A stretch of DNA of 64,000 nt from an uncultured Clostridia bacterium (GCA_945876745.1 CAMCPL010000001.1:372001-436000); one strand, 5' to 3'; counted from the first letter of the stretch, positions 44,795 through 53,894 are shown. The notes: a model not told the origin generated them from the sequence alone. Numbers and translations are program-made.

Positions 44795-45151
44795 ATGGAA
44801 TTGAGATTATGCGAAAGTGATTTCAGATTTATGTGCGTTGTGTGGGAAAACGAGCCCGTTTCGTCCCACGATTTAGTTTTGAAATGTAATGAGCAGCTGG
44901 GCTGGAAAAAGTCAACAACCTATACTGTGCTGAAAAAAATGAGCGAAAAGGGCTTTGCGAAAAACGAAGGCTCCGTTATAACCTCTCTTGTTGCGAAAAA
45001 TGATGTGCAAAAATATGAAAGCAACAGAGTGGTAAATACTTCGTTTGACGGCTCATTGCCGAGCTTTTTGGCTTCGTTTTTCGGCGGTAAAAAAATCAGC
45101 GAGGACGAAGCGCAGGAACTGAAAAGGCTGATTGATAACTATAGGGAGTAG
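44795..45151 (+). CDS. BlaI/MecI/CopY-family repressor
   Basis: 118 residues. Winged helix typical of the family (ELRLCESDFRFMCVVWENEP, KKSTTYTVLKKMSEKGFAKN). The C-terminal dimerisation helices (LPSFLASFFGGKKISEDEAQ) contain the region cleaved by the partner protease in BlaR systems. It sits behind twin dyad operators and is followed 3 bases later by an M56 sensor-protease gene. It should repress this operon and unknown target genes until the sensor is activated. Confidence 0.92.
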   Translation: MELRLCESDFRFMCVVWENEPVSSHDLVLKCNEQLGWKKSTTYTVLKKMSEKGFAKNEGSVITSLVAKNDVQKYESNRVVNTSFDGSLPSFLASFFGGKKISEDEAQELKRLIDNYRE

Positions 45152-45154
45152 GGT

Positions 45155-46852
45155 ATGGGCGTTTATTTTGATATTCTTTTGAATATGAGTATAACAGGCT
45201 CGGTCGTTATTCTCGTTGTAATTTTAATGAGATTTCTTTTGGCAAGAGCGCCTAAAAAATACTCATATCTTCTGTGGTCGATAGTCGGATTTAGGCTTTT
45301 GTGTCCGTTCAGTTTTAATTCGATAATCAGTATTTTCAACATCAATCCATTTCAAAAGCCGAGTGATATAGTTACTAAAAGCGGTAGGATGAACTATCTT
45401 GATGCGCCGATTTATTTCAATAATGCTAATACGGGCACGGCAACAATCGGCGGAGCAGACGCACCGGAGAATATAACCGTTGCGCCGACCTTGACAAAAG
45501 GCTTTACGCTTGATGATTTTCTTATTTGCGCATGGCTTGTCGGTATGTGCGTTCTTTTTGCTTTCGGTATAGCAGGGTATATAAAAACAAGAAATCAGGT
45601 GCGCTTTGCAACAAAGCTGCAGGATAATATTTTCCAAAGCGAGAATATTTCAACGCCGTTCATTCTCGGAATTATCAAGCCGAAAATATATATTCCTTAT
45701 AATACCGACGAGGATTATTTGGAATATGTCATTTCACACGAAAAGCACCATTTGAAGCGTGGGGATAATTTCGCAAAACTTGTTGCATATTTGCTTTTGT
45801 GCGTTTATTGGTTCAATCCTCTTTGCTGGGTTGCGTTTTATTTGATGAATAAGGATATGGAAATGAGCTGTGATGAGTATGTCCTTGCTCATTATGAAAA
45901 CATAAAAAAGAAGTATTCGACAGCGCTTTTGTCATTTTCAACAGACAAAAAAATCACCTCTCCGAGTATGCTGTGCTTCGGCGAAGGCTCAATAAAAGGC
46001 AGAATAAAGAATGTACTCAAATTCAAAAAGCCGACTGTTGCAGTCAGTGTGGTTGCGATAATTTTATGTGCAACTATTGCGGCGGTTTGCGTTGCAAATC
46101 CAAAGGATAATGAGGGCGAATTGTTACAGGAAAATGAAAATATCGGAATTATAATAAATAATGAGCAGATAAATAACAAGGAAATATATTCTGTCGGTGA
46201 GCCGATGTATCTTGATTTGAAATCAAGCATTAATCCAAGCGCCGTTAAGTCGTTGGAAATTTTGGATAATAAGGTTAATGTTTTAAGCAATAACAACCCC
46301 ACTTTTTACGGCGTAATAACACATACCGAAGCTATTACAGGTGAGGAGTTTTTCAAGCATTGGAATGATTACGGTTTGGTTGATGTCAATCCTTTTGACG
46401 CAAGCAGATATAGTAATGTTGAAATAAATTATGTCTGTGAGGATACAAACAGCTTTGACGCAAAATATTCATTATACTATTTTGATGATGAATTAATGCT
46501 ATTGGGATTTGTATACCAAGATGAAAATAATAATGATATTGTAAACTGCATAAGCGAAATAAAAAACGGTGGGAATAAACAAAAAATCATCAGTAATTCT
46601 CAAGCAATAAAAATTGCCTACGAAAAGCAAGTGTCTTTATATCCCGATATGAATATCAGCTTTAACGGCGCAGAATTAAAAAATGAAAGCAAACAATACT
46701 TTGCTTTCAATACAGTTTATAATCCAAACGAAAGCGGACATTCATATTACGGCGTTTCGTATTTTGATAATGATACCATATGCGATTTTTATTATTATTG
46801 TATTGACGCCGTTACAGGAGAGCTGATATATAATTCAATGATGGGAGATTAA
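45155..46852 (+). CDS. BlaR1/MecR1-type M56 membrane metalloprotease sensor with novel extracellular domain
   Basis: 565 residues. Several N-terminal membrane helices (about 5-35, 36-60, 120-145) surround a zinc-protease motif HEKHH near residue 194 with CDEYVLAH downstream as the third-ligand region, as in M56 proteases. A further membrane helix (VAVSVVAIILCATIAAVCVA, about 298-317) leads to a roughly 245-residue outer domain. That domain has no penicillin-binding SxxK/SxN/KTG pattern, and its end (YYYCIDAVTGELIYN) looks PepSY-like. It probably senses a signal other than beta-lactam and then cleaves the BlaI-type repressor. Confidence 0.88.
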   Translation: MGVYFDILLNMSITGSVVILVVILMRFLLARAPKKYSYLLWSIVGFRLLCPFSFNSIISIFNINPFQKPSDIVTKSGRMNYLDAPIYFNNANTGTATIGGADAPENITVAPTLTKGFTLDDFLICAWLVGMCVLFAFGIAGYIKTRNQVRFATKLQDNIFQSENISTPFILGIIKPKIYIPYNTDEDYLEYVISHEKHHLKRGDNFAKLVAYLLLCVYWFNPLCWVAFYLMNKDMEMSCDEYVLAHYENIKKKYSTALLSFSTDKKITSPSMLCFGEGSIKGRIKNVLKFKKPTVAVSVVAIILCATIAAVCVANPKDNEGELLQENENIGIIINNEQINNKEIYSVGEPMYLDLKSSINPSAVKSLEILDNKVNVLSNNNPTFYGVITHTEAITGEEFFKHWNDYGLVDVNPFDASRYSNVEINYVCEDTNSFDAKYSLYYFDDELMLLGFVYQDENNNDIVNCISEIKNGGNKQKIISNSQAIKIAYEKQVSLYPDMNISFNGAELKNESKQYFAFNTVYNPNESGHSYYGVSYFDNDTICDFYYYCIDAVTGELIYNSMMGD

Positions 46853-46854
46853 GA

Positions 46855-46887
46855 AACGGGATTCGAAAATCGAATCCCGTTTTTTTG
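46855..46887. terminator. Bidirectional terminator between convergent genes
   Basis: AACGGGATTCGA and TCGAATCCCGTT form a perfect 12-bp stem with an AAA loop and a T7 tract on the plus strand. Confidence 0.93.
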
Positions 46888-46898
46888 TTATTTAGTTA

Positions 46899-48140
46899 TT
46901 ATTGCTTTGCGCCGTTAATCCACATTTCGAGAGTCTTGACTGTTGCGGCATAGCAATTTGCAAGTCCCTCGGCGTTCATATTGTCGTATGTATCGCGGCG
47001 TGTATGGTAGTAATCCTCAAGATTATGGTTAAGTCCTGTAATACCTGCGGCACGGAAGCCTGCCTGTGCAAAAGCAGCCGAGTCGGTTGCACCGCCGAGA
47101 GGAGGTACCCAACCCTTTTTGCAAGGTACGTCAACAGCCTGTGCGGCTTCAAGGAACAAATCGGAATAATCCTTGTCAGCCTTTACGGTACCGTTAAGGT
47201 CACGGTAGTTTACCATAAGGAATTTCGGGTCGTGAATTGTATCGTATGAAATAATCATAGTCGGGCAATCCTGAAATTCGCCTGCGTGAGCCTCGCACCA
47301 AGCCTTTGAGCCGCGAAGACCTGCTTCCTCGGAGCCTGTCATAATACAACCGATTTCCGTATCCTCAAGGTCGATGCCCTCGTCCTTGAGCATCTTCATA
47401 ACGGCGATACCCATATAACAGCCGGAAAGGTTGTCGTTTGCGCCGTCAACAACTCTGCGATAGTTTACCATCCAATAAAGACCAACAAGCGGAATGAGGA
47501 AAATCAAGCCGATTAATGCAGCCTTCATAATAGGCTCTGTTACGGCAACTGTTCCGAAAACGCCGTATTTTACGCACTTAATAACCGAAAGAACAATATA
47601 ATATACTGCACCCAAGCCGCAGGCGATAGCGTGACCCTCAAAGCCGACGCCGCCGAACTTGTAGTTCATAGGCCATTCCCATGCTGCGTCCGGATGACCG
47701 TTAAAGAGAATTCTTCTTTTCGGAGTACCGTTTGTGCACTTCTTAATTGCGGTTACATTGTGTCCTGTCTTTTCGGGGAAAAACTTATCAACAAGCTTTT
47801 TATAAAAGCCGAATTCTGCAAGTACGATTATCAAGCCTAAAACGATAAGAATAATGCTTACGATAGGTGCAACGAAGAAAAGTGCAATACCTGCCAAAAC
47901 AAATGTGATTGTGAAATAAATCCAACCGTAGAATGCTCCGGGATTTTCCTTGAAGCTTTCAACCTCGGCGGTCTCACAGCCGCAGTCCTTTTTGAGTACA
48001 TCTGCCATATACTCGCAAGCCTGCTTCTCACCCTTTGAGCCGGGGTCTCTCTTTTCAAAGGTCTTGATGATATGAGTGATTTCGTCAATCATATACTGTG
48101 CGGCTTCATCTTTTTTGCTAATGATTTTTGATAAATCCAT
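46899..48140 (-). CDS. Membrane-embedded M28-family zinc peptidase
   Basis: 413 residues. An M28 aminopeptidase core is interrupted by membrane helices: two near residues 75-120 and two or three near 170-230. Metal and catalytic residues are seen in ILFNGHPDAAWEWP, VVDGANDNLSGCYM and CIMTGSEEAGLRGSKAW, with further candidates at SYDTIHDP and a C-terminal His (TGLNHNLEDYYHTRRDTYDN). It should release amino acids or cleave short peptides at the membrane. Ribosome site TTTGGAGGAGC. Own promoter. Confidence 0.85.
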   Translation of the reverse strand: MDLSKIISKKDEAAQYMIDEITHIIKTFEKRDPGSKGEKQACEYMADVLKKDCGCETAEVESFKENPGAFYGWIYFTITFVLAGIALFFVAPIVSIILIVLGLIIVLAEFGFYKKLVDKFFPEKTGHNVTAIKKCTNGTPKRRILFNGHPDAAWEWPMNYKFGGVGFEGHAIACGLGAVYYIVLSVIKCVKYGVFGTVAVTEPIMKAALIGLIFLIPLVGLYWMVNYRRVVDGANDNLSGCYMGIAVMKMLKDEGIDLEDTEIGCIMTGSEEAGLRGSKAWCEAHAGEFQDCPTMIISYDTIHDPKFLMVNYRDLNGTVKADKDYSDLFLEAAQAVDVPCKKGWVPPLGGATDSAAFAQAGFRAAGITGLNHNLEDYYHTRRDTYDNMNAEGLANCYAATVKTLEMWINGAKQ

Positions 48141-48175
48141 AAAAGCTCCTCCAAACTTTAGTTAATATTAAATTT

Positions 48176-48204
48176 ATATTAATACATTTTTTAGGCATTT
48201 TCAA
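48176..48204 (-). promoter_or_regulatory. Promoter of the M28 peptidase gene
   Basis: On the minus strand: TTGAAA, 17 bp, TAATAT, about 36 bp before the ATG. Confidence 0.55.
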
Positions 48205-48240
48205 CCTTTTACGCCTATTTTTGCCACGCAGGAGAAAAAA

Positions 48241-48852
48241 TTATTTATTTATAAGCACAATCCAGTAATAAATCGGCAAAATTAAAAACAGTATCCAAGC
48301 GTATTTCCATATGCCGAAAGCAAAGCCGAGTATTAAAAATAATGTAACGACGATTTCCGGTATCGGAAGCAACAGCATAAATACCTTTTTGTTACCGCCC
48401 TTGCAGGCAAGTGCAAATTGATAGTAAATCGGCAAAGCAAGGAACATTATCCACAAAGGATGCCACAGCTTTGTCACAAAGCACAAAACGACATACAGTA
48501 CAGTGACAACAAGAAAGAACGGGAATTTTGCAAGATTTCTTGCAAGCTCGGGATATATTCCGAAATCGTTAGCTTTTGAAATAAGAGATTTCAGCTTTCC
48601 TTTTATATCCTTTTTAGTATTGTTTTAGGTTTTAATTACAACTCTGTCGCCGTCGGTATTGAGCATTTCGTCAACCGTAATGCCGTATAGCCTTGCAAGG
48701 TCGAGCAAATTGTCAACACTCGGCGAGCTTTCAGCTCGTTCCCATTTTGAAACTGCCTGTCTGCTGATACCCAATTTTTCAGCCAATACATCCTGACTGT
48801 AGCCGTTTGCCTTTCTTAATTGCTGTAATCTGTTTGCTGTCATTAAATCCAT
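48241..48852 (-). pseudogene. XRE-family regulator with C-terminal membrane domain, split by one in-frame TAA
   Basis: From ATG 48852 (ribosome site GGAAAGGAAA) a helix-turn-helix of 75 residues is read (LQQLRKANGYSQDVLAEKLG, ISRQAVSKWERAESSPSVDN) to a TAA at 48625-48627. The same frame then stays open for another 127 codons to the stop at 48241. This part has no good start of its own but reads as a membrane domain: NNTKKDIKGKLKSLISKAND, then FPFFLVVTVLYVVLCFV, LWHPLWIMFLALPIYY and a repeat LWIMFL/AWILFLILPIYY. HTH plus such a membrane tail is a common single-protein architecture in Clostridia. So either a nonsense mutation, readthrough, or a sequence error separates the two. The HTH alone may still be functional. 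Confidence 0.82.
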
Positions 48853-48876
48853 ATCTATTTCCTTTCCGTAATGGGC

Positions 48877-49794
48877 TCATACCCACTCTTTAATAATTTG
48901 AGGATTTCTGAAAATTGTGTTTAACTTATTAATAAAAGGGGCGATATCTCCCATATCAAGCGCACGGTGGTCAAACGCTATGGTAAGCGGTAGCCTTCGT
49001 CCCGACGTAATGCTGTCGTCATCATTTACAACGGCTACCCTTTGAATGGCGCCAATGCCTATTGCACATACCTGGGGAGGTATTATTTCAAGCATAGTAC
49101 AGTCTCCGTCCCAATCTCGGCATATTGAACCTAAATTTGAAACAGTAATTGTGCCTTGCTCAATATCATGTTTTGTAAGCCTTTTTTCTTCCGGAATTGA
49201 ATAATAATCCCTTTTAGCCTTTCCCTTGAGCGTCTTAACCTTATGCTTTCCCGTCTTTGAACCGACAAGCCTGTTGAGTGCTTGAATGATTTTGCCTTGC
49301 TTCAAGCCCTTTAAGGTATTATCTAATGATACCTCAAACATAACCTCGTTCATATCTGAGGCGTTTGCACGTCTTGATGCCTCAAATATAGCGTCTCTCA
49401 TTTGACTCATTGATTTTTTATGCATATCGTGCATATTGATAGTCATCATTTCGCCGGTGTTGAGTATCATTGGCATAGATATGTTAATTTCCTCTATTGT
49501 TTTAATATTACCTCTAACCAATCTCCTGTTAAATTCTATATGCGAATTCATAACCGGACAAGCCTTTAATCCCTCAACAATAATTCGCAGCATAACGGTG
49601 TTAATGCTTATTTTTGTTTCTTTTGAAGAATTTGCGTTTATTTCTTCAAGAACCTTTAGAAGACCCGTCACCTCCGGATTGTATGTCACAACTGCGTGAG
49701 GAATTGTCTCCCAGCTTTCGCTCGTCATATTTGATACTATCTTGCGTGCTATTCCAAAATGCTCTTGATTTTTAACTGTTATTGTTTGTTTCAT
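48877..49794 (-). CDS. Stand-alone 2-oxoacid dehydrogenase E2-type acyltransferase catalytic domain
   Basis: 305 residues with only the catalytic chloramphenicol-acetyltransferase-like fold; no lipoyl or E1/E3-binding domain. The catalytic His-Asp motif is in TIAFDHRALDMGDIAPFINK, and the conserved GTITVSNLGS-type strand and PPQVCAIGIGAIQ are present. No E1 or E3 gene is nearby, so a classical dehydrogenase complex is unlikely. It could acylate another substrate. It is followed 24 bases later by the split XRE gene, suggesting cotranscription. Confidence 0.82.
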   Translation of the reverse strand: MKQTITVKNQEHFGIARKIVSNMTSESWETIPHAVVTYNPEVTGLLKVLEEINANSSKETKISINTVMLRIIVEGLKACPVMNSHIEFNRRLVRGNIKTIEEINISMPMILNTGEMMTINMHDMHKKSMSQMRDAIFEASRRANASDMNEVMFEVSLDNTLKGLKQGKIIQALNRLVGSKTGKHKVKTLKGKAKRDYYSIPEEKRLTKHDIEQGTITVSNLGSICRDWDGDCTMLEIIPPQVCAIGIGAIQRVAVVNDDDSITSGRRLPLTIAFDHRALDMGDIAPFINKLNTIFRNPQIIKEWV

Positions 49795-49810
49795 CTTTTA
49801 TGTCCCTTTC

Positions 49811-49839
49811 AGTATAATATAATTTGTCATAATTTTCAA
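49811..49839 (-). promoter_or_regulatory. Promoter of the acyltransferase-XRE genes
   Basis: On the minus strand: TTGAAA, 17 bp, TATACT, just ahead of GAAAGGGA and the ATG. Confidence 0.65.
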
Positions 49840-49851
49840 GCCTTTGGCTTT

Positions 49852-49979
49852 GCAATAAAGAGTAATGCTATGTGTGGTTTGCTCTTTATTGCCTGCAAAT
49901 ACAAATTACACCAAGGAGTACAAAAATGCTACAAACTATTGTTTACATTCGGTTTTTTTCGCCGCAACCATCGGTTGCG
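49852..49979. other. Divergent intergenic region with two dyads
   Basis: The 365-bp gap between the acyltransferase and metF holds two inverted repeats besides the two promoters: GCAATAAAGAG with CTCTTTATTGC (49852-49862 and 49882-49892, 11-bp stem) and CGCAACC-atc-GGTTGCG (49963-49979). Neither is followed by a T-run on either strand. I find no SAM (S-box) or cobalamin riboswitch upstream of metF. Confidence 0.5.
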
Positions 49980-50086
49980 AAGCAAAAATTATGCTGAAAA
50001 AATATTATTTGTCGGCTTATATTGTATACTTTATCATTATTTTAGTCAACTGTTTAACCAAGCATTTTAATTCCTATTGACAAAGT

Positions 50087-50115
50087 GGGTATTGGAATAT
50101 ATAATATTTATTTGA
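50087..50115 (+). promoter_or_regulatory. Promoter of the methionine operon
   Basis: TTGACA, 17 bp, TATAAT. The leader to metF is under 45 nt, too short for a riboswitch. Confidence 0.8.
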
Positions 50116-50159
50116 AAATAACATAAAGCATTATAGAAATTTTATGTAGGAGTAAGAAT

Positions 50160-51029
50160 ATGAAAATCAGCGAGATTTTGAATAATAATAAAGTAACCGT
50201 TTCCTTCGAGGTTTTTCCTCCGAAGCAATGGGACAAGATTGAAAGCACAAAGCAAACTGTAATTGAAATGTGCAAATCTGCCCCGTCGTTTATGTCGGTA
50301 ACATACGGTGCGGCAGGTACAACCTCAGGCTTTACAACCGAAATTGCAACTCAAATTAAGCAATGCAATATCGAACCGCTTTCACATCTCACCTGCCTTA
50401 CCTCTACAAGGGACAAAATTCATCAGGTTGTATCGGAGCTGACGGAAAACGGAGTAGAGAATATTTTGGCGCTTCGAGGCGATATTCCGCAGGGCTTTGA
50501 ATTTCCCGACGAGCAGTATTTTACAAACGCATATCAGCTTGTAAACGAGATAAAAAGCATTAATCCCAATATCTGCGTCGGCGGCGCATGCTATCCCGAA
50601 ATTCACCCCGAAAGCAAAAACAGAGTTGAGGATATCGAATACCTGAAGCAAAAGGTTGACTGCGGCGTTGAGTTTTTGACCTCGCAGATGTTCTTCGATA
50701 ATGACAAATTTTTGAACTTCGTTGAGATGTGCAGAATTAAAGGAATTAACGTTCCGATTATCGCAGGCATTATGCCGATAACAAACGCAAACCAAATTAA
50801 GCGTTCCATCGAGCTATCAAATTGCAGCGTTCCCGATAAGTTTTTCAGAATTATGGATCGCTTCGGCGACGACCCCGACAAGATGAAGCAGGCAGGCATA
50901 ATTTATGCAACCGAGCAGATAATAGATTTGATGGCAAACGGAATAAACAACATTCACATTTATACTATGAACAAGCCCGACGTTGCCTGTGCAATAATGA
51001 ACGGACTTTCGCAGATTATCAATGAGTAA
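50160..51029 (+). CDS. metF: 5,10-methylenetetrahydrofolate reductase
   Basis: 289 residues, a TIM barrel. VSFEVFPPKQWDKIEST contains the catalytic glutamate, and MSVTYGAAGTTSGFT, HLTCLTSTRDKI and LALRGDIPQGFEF are family hallmarks; CGVEFLTSQMFFDN binds FAD. It reduces methylene-THF to methyl-THF, the methyl donor for MetH encoded downstream. It overlaps the next gene by 8 bases. Confidence 0.96.
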   Translation: MKISEILNNNKVTVSFEVFPPKQWDKIESTKQTVIEMCKSAPSFMSVTYGAAGTTSGFTTEIATQIKQCNIEPLSHLTCLTSTRDKIHQVVSELTENGVENILALRGDIPQGFEFPDEQYFTNAYQLVNEIKSINPNICVGGACYPEIHPESKNRVEDIEYLKQKVDCGVEFLTSQMFFDNDKFLNFVEMCRIKGINVPIIAGIMPITNANQIKRSIELSNCSVPDKFFRIMDRFGDDPDKMKQAGIIYATEQIIDLMANGINNIHIYTMNKPDVACAIMNGLSQIINE

Positions 51030-51576
51030 GCAGGATATTCTTCGCTATATGCGAACATCGTCTAAAACCGACAACGAGCAAATATTGGCACTTGTCGACA
51101 GGGCGATTGATATAATCGAACAAAAAGCACAGCCGAAAAGCCTATACCGTATTTTCGACTGCACGGTTACACAAAATTCGACCGTAGTTAACGGCGTTGA
51201 GTTTGAAAGCGAGCGTCTTGCACAAAATCTAAAGGACTGCAAGCGTCTCGTTATGTTCGGCGCAACGCTCGGAGCACAGGTTGACCGAGAAATAAGAATT
51301 GCGTCGGCAACGGACGTTGCACTTGCTATGGCGTTGCAGGCTGCCGGGGCTGACAAAATCGAGCAGGTTTGCGACGAGCTTGAGGAAACGATAAAAAAAG
51401 AACACGGCGTAACGCTTCGACAGAGGTATTCGCCGGGTTATTTTGACTTGGATATCACACAGCAAAAAAAGTTCTTTTCGCTTTTAGAGCTTGAAAAACG
51501 AATCGGCTTAACGCTGACGGATGCTTGCTTAATGGCTCCGTCAAAAAGCGTTACGGCATTTATAGGAATAGATTGA
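51022..51576 (+). CDS. Separate methionine synthase reactivation-domain protein
   Basis: 184 residues. It resembles the C-terminal SAM-binding activation domain of MetH: RLVMFGATLGAQVDREIRIA, QAAGADKIEQVCDELEE and the RYSPGYFDLDITQQKKFFSL motif (RxSPGYxD-type). In E. coli this is part of MetH and reactivates oxidised cobalamin; here it is a free protein between metF and a MetH lacking this domain. Split forms occur in other anaerobes. Confidence 0.92.
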   Translation: MSKQDILRYMRTSSKTDNEQILALVDRAIDIIEQKAQPKSLYRIFDCTVTQNSTVVNGVEFESERLAQNLKDCKRLVMFGATLGAQVDREIRIASATDVALAMALQAAGADKIEQVCDELEETIKKEHGVTLRQRYSPGYFDLDITQQKKFFSLLELEKRIGLTLTDACLMAPSKSVTAFIGID

Positions 51577-51585
51577 GGACAGGAA

Positions 51586-53889
51586 ATGATTACTTATTTT
51601 GACGGCGGAATGGGAAGTATGCTTAATTTGAAAGCAGGCGAGCTTCCCGAACTGCTCAATATCAGCGACCCCGAAAGAGTGTATGTTATTCACGATGCAT
51701 ATGCAAAGGCAGGGGCGGACATAATATCCGCAAATACCTTCGGCGCAAACAGATTAAAATACGACAATGTTGACGAGTTAGTCAAGACGGGCGTAAAAAA
51801 CGCAAAAAGAACAGGCAAGAGAGTTGCGCTTGATATAGGACCTACCGGCAAATTATTAAAGCCGATGGGCGACCTTGATTTTGAGGAATGTGTCGACATT
51901 TTTGCCGAGGTTGTTAAGGCAGGAAATGAAGCGGGTGCAGATTTGGTTATCTGCGAAACCTTCGGCGACCTTTACGAATTAAAGGCGGCTATGCTTGCAG
52001 TAAGAGAAAACTGCGATTTGCCGCTTATTGTTTCGATGATTTTCGACGAAAAAGGACGACTGCTCACAGGCGCCGATGTTCAAACTGCGTGTACGGTGGT
52101 TGAGGGCTTGGGCGCCGACGCAATAGGCTTCAACTGCGGCTTAGGTCCGAAGCAGATGATACCGCTTGTTGAGGAGCTTCATAAATATTGCTCAACGCCG
52201 ATTATCGTTATGCCCAACGCAGGTCTTCCCGAAAGCATAAACGGAAAAACGGTATACAACGTTGAGCCTGATGAATTTGCAGAATATATGCGAGAAATTG
52301 CTCAAATCGGCGTATCATATTTAGGCGGTTGCTGCGGTACAACACCGGAGCATATCAAGGCTATGATTGAAGCGACAAAGGATATTGATGCGAAAATTCC
52401 CGAATTTAAGCACGACACGCTTGTTTCGTCGTATTCTCAAACGGTTGACATTTCAAGCGGCGTTGTTATCGGTGAAAGAATAAATCCGACAGGCAAAAAG
52501 CTGCTTAAGGAAGCCTTGAGGAATAACGACATTGACTATATTATCCGTGAGGGCATAAACCAAAAGGATGCAGGAGCGCATATTCTTGACGTAAATATGG
52601 GCTTGCCGGAAATTGATGAAGCCGAAATGCTGTGCAAATCTGTTTTCGAGCTTCAAAGTGTGCTTCCTACGCCGTTACAGCTTGACAGCAGTAATACCGA
52701 GGCTATGGAAAAAGCGCTTCGTATTTACAACGGAAAGGCTATGATTAATTCCGTCAACGGCAAGGAAAAATCTATGAGCGAGATTTTCCCTCTTGCTAAA
52801 AAATACGGCGGTGTTGTAGTTTGTCTTTGTCTTGACGAAGGCGGAATACCGACGAGTGCCGAGGGCAGAATTGCCATTGCCGAAAAAATAGTCAATCGTG
52901 CAAAAGAATACGGAATAGACAAAAAGAACCTCGTTATCGACGCACTTACTATGACGATTTCAACTGACAAAAGCAATGCCGTTGAAACTCTGAAAGCCGT
53001 TGATTATATTCGCAATACAATGGGAATAAATACGGTTTTGGGCGTATCAAATATTAGCTTTGGTTTGCCCAACAGGGAGGCTATCAACACGGCGTTTTAC
53101 ACGCTTGCAATGAACAGCGGACTGTCGGCAGGTATTATCAATCCTAATTCAAAGCCGATGATGAATGCGTTTTACAGCTACAAGGCTCTTGCCGGACTTG
53201 ACGAAAACTGTCAGGAGTATATCAACAGTGCCGTCAGCGTTGAGGTAGTTGACAGGCAAGCCGAGCTTGATTTGAAAACGGCTATCATAAAGGGAATGAA
53301 GGATGAGAGCGCAAAATGCGCAAAGCAGTTTCTTAAAACGCTTGACTCACTCGATATAATAAACGAGTATATTATTCCTGCGCTTGATGTTGTAGGCGAC
53401 GGCTTTGAGAATAACAAAATCTTTTTGCCCCAGCTTTTGATGAGCGCAGACAGCGCAAAGGCGGCGTTTGACGAAATTAAGGCTCATATTGTTTTGCAGG
53501 GCGTGCCGCAGGTCAAGGGCGAAAAAATAATTATCGCAACCGTTGAGGGCGATATTCACGATATCGGCAAAAATATCGTTAAGGTACTGCTTCAAAACTA
53601 CGGCTTTGACGTTATTGATTTGGGCAAGGACGTAAAGTGCGAAAGGGTGCTTGAAGAAGCAATAAAGCAAAATGTAAAATTGGTTGGACTTTCGGCGCTG
53701 ATGACAACGACTGTTCCGAATATGGAAAAAACGATTACGCTTCTTCACGAAAATACCGATGCAAAGGTCTTTGTAGGCGGTGCGGTGCTCACCCGTGATT
53801 ATGCAAAAATGATAAACGCAGATTACTATGCAAAGGACGCAATGGAGAGCGTTCGTATTGCACAGGAATTTTTTGACAGCAAGGATTAA
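51586..53889 (+). CDS. metH: Cobalamin-dependent methionine synthase without activation domain
   Basis: 767 residues in three modules. Residues 1-275: homocysteine-binding barrel with the zinc cysteines (GFNCGLG and YLGGCCGTTPEH). About 285-550: pterin-binding barrel (VIGERINPTGKKLLKEAL, GAHILDVNMGLPEIDE). About 565-767: cobalamin cap and Rossmann domain with the cobalt-ligand motif VEGDIHDIGKNIVKVLL. The activation domain is missing and is supplied by the preceding gene. It transfers the methyl group of methyl-THF to homocysteine. Confidence 0.96.
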   Translation: MITYFDGGMGSMLNLKAGELPELLNISDPERVYVIHDAYAKAGADIISANTFGANRLKYDNVDELVKTGVKNAKRTGKRVALDIGPTGKLLKPMGDLDFEECVDIFAEVVKAGNEAGADLVICETFGDLYELKAAMLAVRENCDLPLIVSMIFDEKGRLLTGADVQTACTVVEGLGADAIGFNCGLGPKQMIPLVEELHKYCSTPIIVMPNAGLPESINGKTVYNVEPDEFAEYMREIAQIGVSYLGGCCGTTPEHIKAMIEATKDIDAKIPEFKHDTLVSSYSQTVDISSGVVIGERINPTGKKLLKEALRNNDIDYIIREGINQKDAGAHILDVNMGLPEIDEAEMLCKSVFELQSVLPTPLQLDSSNTEAMEKALRIYNGKAMINSVNGKEKSMSEIFPLAKKYGGVVVCLCLDEGGIPTSAEGRIAIAEKIVNRAKEYGIDKKNLVIDALTMTISTDKSNAVETLKAVDYIRNTMGINTVLGVSNISFGLPNREAINTAFYTLAMNSGLSAGIINPNSKPMMNAFYSYKALAGLDENCQEYINSAVSVEVVDRQAELDLKTAIIKGMKDESAKCAKQFLKTLDSLDIINEYIIPALDVVGDGFENNKIFLPQLLMSADSAKAAFDEIKAHIVLQGVPQVKGEKIIIATVEGDIHDIGKNIVKVLLQNYGFDVIDLGKDVKCERVLEEAIKQNVKLVGLSALMTTTVPNMEKTITLLHENTDAKVFVGGAVLTRDYAKMINADYYAKDAMESVRIAQEFFDSKD

Positions 53890-53894
53890 AAGCT

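Noticed and set aside
46855-46887. A tRNA-like TTCGAATCCC segment.
   Set aside because: It is one arm of a perfect terminator hairpin; there is no cloverleaf around it.
49795-50159. SAM or cobalamin riboswitch upstream of metF.
   Set aside because: The promoter is only about 73 bp from the start codon, the leader is under 45 nt, and no conserved riboswitch core is visible.
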